Source: Pseudomonadota bacterium
GTDB taxonomy: Bacteria > Myxococcota_A > Polyangia > GCA-2747355
Direction: 5' to 3'
Assembly: GCA_016711215.1 (NCBI GenBank)
Contig: JADJTL010000002.1
Coordinates: 124,001-188,000, forward strand
DNA length: 64,000 bases
Notes under the pieces: generated by a model
What the model saw: the letters and a program-made list of their open reading frames with translations, nothing else
Database searches by the model: none
Told to the model about the DNA's origin: nothing
Translations under genes and position numbers: made by a program
Shown: positions 48,955 to 57,500 of the stretch, piece by piece
Numbering within the stretch: the first letter of the stretch is position 1
Layout: every line of letters begins with the position of its first letter

Positions 48955-49643
48955 AGGGTGCGCTGGTCGACGAGGTAACCCGCTCAGCTGCCGTCGCCGG
49001 TGGTGCGCCGCGGGAGGTGGCGCTCGTTGCGCCGACCCACACCGTGGTCGACCCCGGGGACCCAGCTTTTTCCACCCCGAGCAAGCCGATCGGCAAGCCG
49101 ATGAGCCCCGAGGAGGCCCAGCAGCTCGCGGGGGCCCACGGCTGGCATTTCGAACAGGGGGACAAGGGCTTCCAACGGTTCGTGGCTTCGCCAACCCCGC
49201 GAGGGGTCGTCGAGCTGGCGGAGATCCGACGGCGGATGGAGGGGGGCGCTATCACCATCGCCGCTGGAGGCGGTGGTATTCCGGTAGCGCGCGAGGCAAG
49301 TGAGCTGCGCGCACTCGAGGCCGTAGCCGACAAGGACCGGGTGGCCAGCCATCTGGGGCTGAGTCTGGGGGCCGATCTGGCGGTGTTTCTGACGGATGTG
49401 CCGGCGGTCTTCGGGAGTTTCGATCCGCGGACGAAAACGGGGCAGCCCCTGAAGCGCCACCTGCGGGTGAGCGAGGCGGACGCTCTGGTGTCAAGCGGCC
49501 AGCTCGGCCGCGGCGGCATGGCGCCCAAGGTCGCCGAGGCCGCGCGTTTCGTCAAAGAAGGCGGCGGCATGGCGCTCATCACCTGTCCGGACGCGCTGGA
49601 AGCGGCGCTGCGGGGCCTGAACGGCACCTGGATCGTGCCGTAG
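48954..49643 (+). pseudogene. arcC: 5'-truncated carbamate kinase
   Basis: The C-terminal two thirds of carbamate kinase: THTVVDPGDPAFSTPSKPIG, EEAQQLAGAHGW, RRFVASPTPRGVVELAEIR-like block, TIAAGGGGIPVARE, DKDRVASHLGLSLGADLAVFLTDVPAVF, RGGMAPKVAEAARFVKEGG and a C-terminal GTWIVP. About 100 N-terminal residues, including the phosphate-binding start, are absent; a GTG at 49017 could start only the fragment. The break coincides with the hairpin after the IS91 remnant, so the element probably removed the 5' end. Confidence 0.78.
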
Positions 49644-49713
49644 GTCCTGGCGTGTGCGCCCGACGGCCTCGGCTGGAGGGCGCGACCTGAGACTGCCCCG
49701 ACGGTGTCAAAGG

Positions 49714-50096
49714 CTAACGACGTACCGCTCCTCGCTGAGCGGGTGCGCGCAGCTGCGGCGCCAACGCTGGTGGCGCGCTGTCCAGGCAGACCCGGTGTTG
49801 GTGCAGCCGCGCCAGCCACTGCTGCTGAGTGGCGGCATTGGGCGAGAGGCTCAGCGCGGGCTGACCGAGGGCCTCGGCCATCAGCAGCCCGAGCAAGGCT
49901 TGCCCGATCCGGGTGGCGCCACCAGGTAGAACGACCGCACCTCGGGCCGCGCGCTGGCTGCCAAAAAGCGCGTGAAGGCTTCCTGTTGAGCGGGTCGCAG
50001 CTCGATTCCCGCCGCGTACCCTGCCCAGGGCGAGATCTGTCTGGTCGATACCATCGGGGTGGGGCGACGATAGCGCGGCCGCGGCGCAGCCGCCAC
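49714..50096 (-). pseudogene. N-terminal fragment of an SF2 helicase, frameshifted
   Basis: From about 50096 the frame reads ELRPAQQEAFTRFLAASARP, VRSFYLVAPPGSGK, a helicase motif Q/Walker A region. One base is missing just after GSGK (near 49909), where Thr is expected; the next frame continues LGLLMAEALGQPALSLSPNAATQQQWLARL, motif Ia. Then the homology ends near 49714. The gene is both frameshifted and truncated after about 125 residues. Confidence 0.65.
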
Positions 50097-50227
50097 GTTG
50101 CGGCGTGCCCGCGTAGGTCCACGAAGGGCCGGAAGGGTCGGCGCTGCGAGGCGGGTAGGTGAAAGCTGGTTAGGCGCGGTGGAAGGTGGGGGCGGGCGAG
50201 GGGGCCGGTGCAGGGCGCGCGAGCGAG

Positions 50228-50878
50228 CTACTGCGGCCCGAGCTGCTGTGCCGCCCCTCCGAAGGGCCCCGGGCTATTGCCACTCGGGAACGAGACCTTC
50301 AGCGTGGCCGGAGGGACCGGATTTCCGGACGGGTCTTTCTCGAGCATCTGGTGCTCTTGGCCCACCCTCATGGCAAAGCCGGTAAGCTGGCCCTGCGGAT
50401 CGCGCGTCATTGTCACCGTCGTGGCGTCCTCGTTACCGCCAGAGGGCTTGCCAATATTGAGCACGTCTACCCTGGATCCTCCGGTCCCGGTGCGTCCGGC
50501 AAGATGCGTGATTTTCCGTCCAGCGACCCGGCCTAGCAGTTTCTTCATCTGCTTCAAATCCGGAGCCGTGAGTTGGCCCACGTTCTTCCGCAACTCCCGG
50601 ACTGCTCCGATCATGGACGACCTAGCTTCCTTAGTCGCCGTGGCCTTCAGCCGCGCCTGTTCATCGGGTGTGCCCGAGGCCGGTCCGGGGTTCTTGATTT
50701 CGCGTTGTATCCGGAGGAGCATGCGGCCGACAGTGCGGACTTCCCTTCCGTCGACTGCCGACGTGCGCGGGGCGGTGGCGCCAGGGTAGGCCGCGACGAC
50801 CTTGGCCCGGCTCTGGGCGGGTGCGAGTGTGGCGAGCGCTAGGGCTCCGGCAGTTACAAGCTTTGCCAAGGTTTTCAT
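50228..50878 (-). CDS. Secreted hypothetical protein
   Basis: A 216-residue protein from ATG 50878 with AGGAA 7 nt upstream. The signal peptide MKTLAKLVTAGALALATLAPAQSRA has a clear AXA-type cleavage site (SRA). The mature part has a helical first half (VRTVGRMLLRIQREIKN, SSMIGAVRELRKNVGQL) and a beta-rich second half (RVDVLNIGKPSG, ATTVTMTRDPQGQLTGFAMRV). I do not recognise a family. Phased GTGACGC repeats sit in its leader. Confidence 0.65.
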   Translation of the reverse strand: MKTLAKLVTAGALALATLAPAQSRAKVVAAYPGATAPRTSAVDGREVRTVGRMLLRIQREIKNPGPASGTPDEQARLKATATKEARSSMIGAVRELRKNVGQLTAPDLKQMKKLLGRVAGRKITHLAGRTGTGGSRVDVLNIGKPSGGNEDATTVTMTRDPQGQLTGFAMRVGQEHQMLEKDPSGNPVPPATLKVSFPSGNSPGPFGGAAQQLGPQ

Positions 50879-50893
50879 GATCGCTTCCTGTCT

Positions 50894-50933
50894 GTGACGC
50901 CTGAGTGACGCTTCTGTGACGCGAAGGTGTCGC
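50894..50933 (-). promoter_or_regulatory. Helically phased GTGACGC repeats
   Basis: GTGACGC at 50894, 50905 and 50916 and GTGTCGC at 50927, exactly 11 bp apart, 16-55 bp upstream of the ATG at 50878. Direct repeats on one helical face suggest a transcription factor array. The rest of 50934-51323 shows no gene or clear signal. Confidence 0.5.
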
Positions 50934-51323
50934 GTCGGTGGTTCGGCGCCCGCCCAAGCCCTAGCACGGGGCATTTTGGTACAGGCGAGGCGTGCATAAG
51001 CAAGATGCGATCCAAAGCCGCGCCCACTCGAATCGCCTGAATGTGGGCCCCGACGACGCAAGAGCACGGCATGTAAAGCAAATCATTCTAACCGGTTGTC
51101 CATTCTGCTCGGCGCAGCCGGTGCTCCAGCTTGCCCGGGGGCACCCCACCCGGCTTCTCTCTCAAGGTCGGTCGGACACTCCGAAGTTCGGAGAAGACCG
51201 GAGCAACGCAGCGTTACGCCCCACCCGCGCACCAGGGCCGACCAGCGGCGGGCGGTTGTTGACCTCGGTCGCCGGACGCGCGACCCTGCATCACCCGCGG
51301 CGCGAACTGATTGGAAGCTGACG

Positions 51324-51785
51324 ATGCAGCACTGGGCACCTGAGCTGGCTATCGCCTTCGAGAGGCTCTGGCACACGACGCTGGCCTACATCCCGCGGGT
51401 GGCCGCGGCGCTGGTGCTGCTCGTGGTGGGCTGGCTCGTCGCACGCCTGCTGCGGCTGATCGCGTTTCGGCTCGTTCGGCGGCTGGGTGCTTTTGGCGCG
51501 GTGGAGCGAGAACTCAGGGCAGCGGGCGTGGACGAGGTGGCGCCCAAGGTCTTGGCTGCCGTCATCTTCTGGATTGCCTTCCTGCTCTTCGTCGCGGCGG
51601 CCGGCCAGATCCCGAAGAAATCGCGGCTCATCTTCGACGATCTGGTTACCGCGGACAGGTGGTACTCGTGCGCAACGAGGCGGGTGCCGAACACTTCGCG
51701 GTGCGCATCGACAGCTTTCCCTCCGGCAGGCTCGGAACGCTTGTTCGCCGTGTCGCTCGCAAGACCGACCAGCCGGCGAAGCTGA
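51324..51785 (+). pseudogene. Truncated MscS-like/TM-helix channel protein
   Basis: From ATG 51324, WAPELAIAFERLWHTTLAYIPRVAAALVLLVVGWLVARLLRLIAFRLVRRL and AAVIFWIAFLLFVAAAGQIPKK form two helices of the conserved TM-helix/mechanosensitive channel family. After about residue 107 (SRLIFDDLV) homology ends; in another frame an unrelated piece, GQVVLVRNEAGAEHFAVRIDS, runs to a TAA inside the IS4 terminal repeat. The gene has been cut off at its 3' end by recombination. Confidence 0.55.
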
Positions 51786-51807
51786 TCTACGATCCCGTAG
51801 CATGCGT

Positions 51808-53203
51808 GATCAGTTAAGCGAAGCGTGGGCAACACGGAGCCGTTTGGGCTGACCTGGGGAGATGCGCCAACCGCGCATTTGGTCGAGGACGGAGGGGCGG
51901 CGCCGCCAGTTGGGGTCGGTCTCGCCGTTGAATAGCTCGGCGAGGCGACGCCACTCGAGGTCGGCCTCGCGGCCGGAGAGCTCAAAGGCCCGGCCAATGG
52001 CAAAGGCAGCGACGGCGACCATACGCGCGAGGGCTTGTGGATGCAGCGGCGGCTTCGTCCGCTCGGCCCTGCCGCGAGGAGAGCGCCTCCCGGCGGCGGT
52101 GATGGTGCGCAAGCATGCAAACGATGACCGAAGCGACCATCGCGGCGTGCACCAGGGCACGCACCGCAGGCCCTGTCTTGGCGCCGATGTCGTCCAGGCG
52201 CAAACAGGACTTGTCGAGCTTGTTGTCGAGTTCGATCTCCCAGCGCACCCGATAGAGGTCGGCGACAGCGTGGCGCAACGTCGGGAGCGAGGTTGGTTAG
52301 ATAGAAGCAGTAGCCCTTTGGGGTCGAGACGCCCACCAGCCGTGCACCGACCACGCGCGACCCATGGCCGAGCTCGACGTCGGCGTCGATTACCTTGCCG
52401 TCGAGCTTGAGCACCTCGCGTTGCAGCAGGAGGTCGAGGTCTGTTCCGGGCGCAAACGTGCAGCTGACGCTGCCACGCGCGACGTGCAACACCTTCGGCT
52501 TCCAATTCTCTTTCAGCCGCAGCACACACGAGACGCCGTAGCGGTCGCAAGCTCGACAACAGCTTCAGCGAAGCATAGCCCAGGTCCACCAACAGCCCGA
52601 GGCCACGCCAGCTCTCGTCGAGCTTTAGATGCGGCGCGTCGTGCTCGCGTGCGGGGCTAGGTGATACGCCACCGTGGTCCCCATCCCCACCGAATAGCGC
52701 TTGTGCACCTTCAACGCCGCATATGCCCCGGCGCCCGGATACTCGTCCATCAGCGCATCGGCGAGCCGCACCGTTGTCGCGTCGACGATGTGCCAGTCTC
52801 GCGCCGTACGGCCCAACAGCCCCGGCAGGTCCAGCGCCTGCCCCGCGACATATGCAAGCGCGCGGTCCCGCACCCCCTCCATCGCTCGCTCCAGCGCCGG
52901 CCCAAACCACCCGTAGAAGCCACCACGCACTACCCTCGGCCCCCCAGACTCGAAATACATCTTCATCGCGTCCGCTTGCCGCCCGCCCCTCCCCGTCGAC
53001 GCCGACACCACCATCGATCGCAATAACACCAGCGCGTTCAGGCGCCGCTCGCGCTGCTGCAGCCCAGCCGCCTGCACCACCGCCGTCAGCGCCTCGTCCG
53101 GCAGAATCGCCTCGAACACCTCCCGCACATCGCTGCCTTGCATGCTCATCCGCCGAGCTGATCACGCCCAACCCTGCTCTTCAAGCCCATCGCTTAACCG
53201 ATC
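51808..53203 (-). mobile_element. IS4-family element, degenerate
   Basis: About 1.4 kb bounded by inverted repeats GATCAGTTAAGCGA (51808-51821) and, inverted, GATCGGTTAAGCGA (53203-53190). Transposase reads on the minus strand from 53149 to about 51810 across at least three frames: MSMQGSDVREVFEAILPDEA, first Asp in HIVDATTVRL, second Asp in LLVDLGYASLKLLSS, and the YREK signature in LYRVRWEIELDNKLDK. Several frameshifts make it inactive. No target duplication is visible. Confidence 0.8.
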
Positions 53204-53295
53204 GTTCTTGCACCGCTTTCCTCCTAACTGGACAGCCATGCTACACAGAGGATGCGGAGGGCGCTCGCCGCAGTGTGTCGTGCTACGCTAGCCAA

Positions 53296-53571
53296 ATGAA
53301 TGATCAGCCATTGGAAGGACTTCCGGCCAAGACGGTGGGGCAGCGCAAGGCGGAGCGAGTTGGTCGCGACCAGTTGCTCGCCCTGCAGGAGACCGTCGCA
53401 GCGCTTGCTGTGGGGGCCCTGTGCGAGCGGGGCTTGTATCGCTTCGATAGTTTCGAGGAGGCCGAGCGGTGGCTCCTGCGACAGATGACAAGCCGGGCCC
53501 GCGTGTCCCGACGCGCCAGGACATCGTCCGCATCGCGCGGAGCCTCAACGAGTCAGGCGCGCGATACGTGA
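53296..53571 (+). CDS. Small partner of nucleotidyltransferase (putative antitoxin)
   Basis: A 91-residue protein from ATG 53296. The first 60 residues (MNDQPLEGLPAKTVGQRKAERVGRD, FDSFEEAERWLLRQM) are helical and charged; the last 30 overlap the next gene and are Arg/Ser-rich. The overlap of about 100 nt with a nucleotidyltransferase suggests a two-gene module like MNT/HEPN or AbiE-type toxin-antitoxin pairs. No HEPN RX4-6H motif is present. The assignment as antitoxin is contextual. Confidence 0.45.
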   Translation: MNDQPLEGLPAKTVGQRKAERVGRDQLLALQETVAALAVGALCERGLYRFDSFEEAERWLLRQMTSRARVSRRARTSSASRGASTSQARDT

Positions 53572-53963
53572 TCATCGGAGGGATCGCCATGGCCTTCCAC
53601 GGTTACGCCCGCGCGACACGAGACCTCGATCTGCTGGTCGACCCGACGCCTGAGAATGTCGCACGGCTGCGCCGCGCGCTCAGCGTGTTGGAGGACCAGG
53701 CGGTGCTGGAGTTGGACGACTCTGACGTCCAGACCTATCGCGTCGTGCGGGTGGCTGACGAGGTGGTGGTCGACCTGCTTGCCGAAGCTTGTGGCAACAC
53801 GTACGAGCAGGTCAGCGACCAGATCGAGTCCTTCGAGTTGGACGGTGTCAGCGTGCCGATCCTCTCACCGCGTGCGCTGATCAAGACCAAGCAAACGGTG
53901 CGCGAGAAGGATGCGATCGATTGTAGCTTCCTTGCCGCTTTGGATAGCGCCGACGACGACTGA
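53469..53963 (+). CDS. MNT/AbiEii-like nucleotidyltransferase
   Basis: A 164-residue protein from GTG 53469. The nucleotidyltransferase core is seen as ARYVIIGGIAMAFHGYARATRDLDLLVD (GG, then DxD), followed by NVARLRRALSVLED, VVDLLAEACGNTYEQV and SPRALIKTKQTVREKDAIDCSFL, the conserved tail of this group. All expected catalytic Asp positions are present. It probably nucleotidylates a target as a toxin or modulates a partner. A decayed relative of the same kind lies at 28507-28980. Confidence 0.72.
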   Translation: MAPATDDKPGPRVPTRQDIVRIARSLNESGARYVIIGGIAMAFHGYARATRDLDLLVDPTPENVARLRRALSVLEDQAVLELDDSDVQTYRVVRVADEVVVDLLAEACGNTYEQVSDQIESFELDGVSVPILSPRALIKTKQTVREKDAIDCSFLAALDSADDD

Positions 53964-54039
53964 GGTCGGCGAGCCGTCTCCACCCGACAGCAATATTCAG
54001 AATGAAACCGAGCTTCGCTCCGACAGTGCGGGAAGTCGG

Positions 54040-54260
54040 ACGCTGCGGCCAAAGTCGCCCGGGCTCGATTCGCTGGTCGCGGTCTTCGCCGAGCTTCCGG
54101 ATCCACGTGTGGCTCGAACCCATGCTCATCCGCTGGTCGGGGATCTGCTGCAACTGCTCGACGTTCGCGGCGCCACGATCACGGCCGATGCGAACAGCTG
54201 TACCGCCAGCAGCCCGTTGATCCATTGCTCCCGTCGTGAGGCGGGGCACTGCGGCCCCTG
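54040..54260 (+). pseudogene. ISAs1-family transposase remnant
   Basis: One frame reads SLVAVFAELPDPRVARTHAHPL, the N-terminal signature of ISAs1 transposases, then jumps through an internal deletion to LLDVRGATITADAN, the first DDE Asp region (DVRGA.VT.DA). Nothing follows. The rest of 53964-54554 shows no gene; a small upstream region with AGGGAG serves the next gene. Confidence 0.6.
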
Positions 54261-54554
54261 ATGGACGTCCGCGCGGCGGGAGCTCTCTGCGCGACCAGGA
54301 GGCGCCCTGGTCGCCCTGCTCCCACTCGCCTGCGCCCGGCTCGCCTACTCCCAGTTGCCTGCCCGTCCGCGGCCCGCGCCGGGGCATCTTGTCCCGCTGC
54401 TCGGCTTTCACGCACCCCCCAGCGCTGACAAAGCGCTGACAAAGGGGTGCCGAGGCGCTGCGGTCCTTGACACTCGCGGTGCTGCCTCCTAGCGTCGTTC
54501 GTTTAGCTCATCGACGGCGCCTGCATGCGCCTTTGCAACCAGGGAGCCACATCC

Positions 54555-57500
54555 ATGGCGCCATCGCGCGGGCTACGTTATTTGGGGGTCGACGTCGGGG
54601 CCGAGACGATCAAGCTGGTCGAGCTGACCCGCGAGCCCGGCGGCACCCTGCGCTGGACGCGGCGCGCCCTCTTCGAGCACCAGAAGGATCCGACGGCGCG
54701 GCTGCGCGCGCTGCTGGCCGACTGGCAGTGGTCGGAGGTGCATGCGGCGGCGGCCTGCGGGCGGCTCAGCCGGCAGCTCAACCTCGCCCGCGTGCCGACC
54801 CAGCAGGCTCAGAGTCGCGGCTACCGCGAGCTGCGCGGCGGCAAAGCGGCGCAGGACGCGACGCTGGTGGCGATCGGCAGCCGCGGGTTTTCGGTGCTCG
54901 AGCTGCGCGCCTCGGGCACCGAGGTTTTCCGCGAGAACTCGCGCTGCTCGCAGGGCACCGGCAACTTCCTGCGCCAGCTCGTCGAGCGCTTCGACCTCGA
55001 CGTCGAGCAGGCCAGCGCCCTCTGCGCCGACGTCCCCGACCCTGCGCCGCTCTCGGGGCGCTGCCCCGTGATTCTCAAGACCGATATGACGCACCTGGCG
55101 AATAAGGGCGAGAGCCGGCCCCGCATTCTCGCCGGGCTCTACGACGCGGTCTGTGAGAACGTGCAGGTGCTGATCAAGCCGCGCCTGAGCCCGCCGACCG
55201 TGGCGCTGCTCGGTGGCGTCAGCCGCGCTGAGCGCGTGCGCGAGCACTTCCGCCGCTTCCTCGCGCGCCACGGCATGACGCTGGCGCTGCTCGACGGCGA
55301 CGATGGCCTCTATGTCGAGGCTCTCGGCGCGGCGGCGCTCGCGGCCGACGCACCGGCGGCCCATCTCGTGCCCCCGCTCGACGCCCTGCTGCTGCCGACG
55401 GTCGACCACACGCTCGAGCGCGTCCCGGGCCTCGCGGACTACCTCGACCAGGTGACGCGGATGCCCGCGCCGCCGCCACCGACGCTCAACGGCGCCCCGC
55501 GCCGCCTGGTGCTCGGCTACGACATCGGCTCGACGGGCTCCAAGGTCGTGGCGCTCGACTGCGAGACGCGCGAGGCGATCTGGCAGGGCTACGTCAATAC
55601 CAGCGGCGACCCCGTCGGTGCCTGCCAGGCGCTGACGCAGCAGCTCGTGACCAGCCCGGCCGGTCACTACAGCGTGGTCGGCGTGGCGGCCACCGGCAGC
55701 GGCCGCGAGATCGTCGGCTCACTGCTCGCGACCTGCTACGGCCCCGACCGCGTCTATGTGCTCAACGAGATCGCCGCCCACGCCGCCGGCGCGCGGCACT
55801 ATGATCCACGCGTCGACACGATCTTCGAGATCGGCGGCCAGGACGCCAAATACATCCGGCTGGCGGACGGGCGCGTGATCGACGCCGCGATGAACGAGGC
55901 GTGCAGCGCCGGCACCGGTTCCTTCATCGCCGAGCAGGGGCGCAAGCTGGCCGGCATTCGTGACGTGGTGCACCTGGGTGAGGAGGCGATGGAGGCCGAC
56001 TGCGGCGTCTCCCTCGGGCAGCATTGCTCCGTCTTCATGGCCGAGGTGATCGACGAGGCCGCGGCCGCCGGGGTCGACCAGCGCGCGATCGTCGCCGGAA
56101 TTTACGATTCGATCATCCAGAACTACCTCAATCGTGTGAAGGGCGCGCGCTCCGTTGGCGAGGTGATCTTTTGTCAGGGCATGCCCTTCGCCGCCGACGC
56201 GCTGGCCACCGCGGTCGCGCGTCAGACGGGGGCCCAGGTGATCGTCCCACCGCATCCCGGCACGGTCGGCGCGCTGGGTATCGCGCTGCTGGCCTGCGAG
56301 CAGCTGACGTTGCGCGGCCAGCCCGCCCTCGAGCTGCAGCGCCTGCTCGAGGCGGCGCTGAAGGGCAAGGAGACCTTCGTCTGCAAGTCGACGCAGGGCT
56401 GCGGCGGCGCCGGCAACAAATGCCGCATCGACCGCATCACCACGGTGGTGGCTGAACAGCGCCAGCACTTCACCTGGGGCGGAGGCTGCTCGCTCTACGA
56501 CCGCGGCACCGGCAAGCGCAAGCTGCCCGACCTGGCGCCCGATCCCTTCCGCGAGCGGGCCGAAAACGTCCAGACGCTGATCGATCGGCTCGGTGAGCGC
56601 CGCGGCCGGCCGCTGATCGCGCTCACCGATGAGTTCGCGCTCAAGGGGCTCATGCCCTTCTTTGCGACCTTCCTGCGCGAGCTCAACTACGACGTTAAGA
56701 TTCACACCGGCGCCGACCAGCGCGTGCTCAAGCGCGGCATCGAGCAGGCCAATGTGCCCTTTTGCGCGCCGATGCAGCTCTACCACGGGCTGATCGCCGA
56801 GCTGCGCGAGAGCGGACCCGACTACCTCTTCGTGCCGATGCTACGCAGCCTCGAGCGGGTCGGCGAGGAGAGCTGCGCCACGGTCTGCCCGATCGTTCAG
56901 GCCAGCCCGGACTTGCTGCGCTGGGACCTCGGCAGCGCGGGCGGACCGAAGGTGCTCTCGCCGGTGATCGACATCGGGCCGGACAACCTGGCCTCGAACG
57001 AGCTGATCGAGAGCTGCCGCCGCCTGGCCGTCGAGCTCGGCGTGGTCATGAGCTGGTGGCCGGCCTATCAGGCGGCGTTGGCGGCGCAAACGGCCTTCGA
57101 TGCCGAATGCCTGGCGCTCGGGCGACGCGCGCTCGACTTCTGCGCCCGCAACGAGATCGTGCCGGTCGTCGTGCTCGGCCGCGCCTACACGCTTCACAAC
57201 CGCGTGCTCAACTCCAACGTCCCGGCGATCGTGCGCGAACAGGGGGCGATCGCGATTCCGGTCGACTGCTATCCGATCGACACGGAGGTTCCGGTCTACA
57301 AGGACATGTTCTGGGGCTACGGACAGCGTATCCTGCGCGCCGCGCACCAGCTTCGGCGCAAGCCAGGCGAGTACAGCATCTTCTGCAGCAACTACTCCTG
57401 CGGGCCCGACAGCTTCAACCTGCACTTCTTCGCCTACCTGATGGAGGGCAAGCCCTTCGCGATCATCGAGACCGATGGCCACTCGGGCGACGCCGGCACC

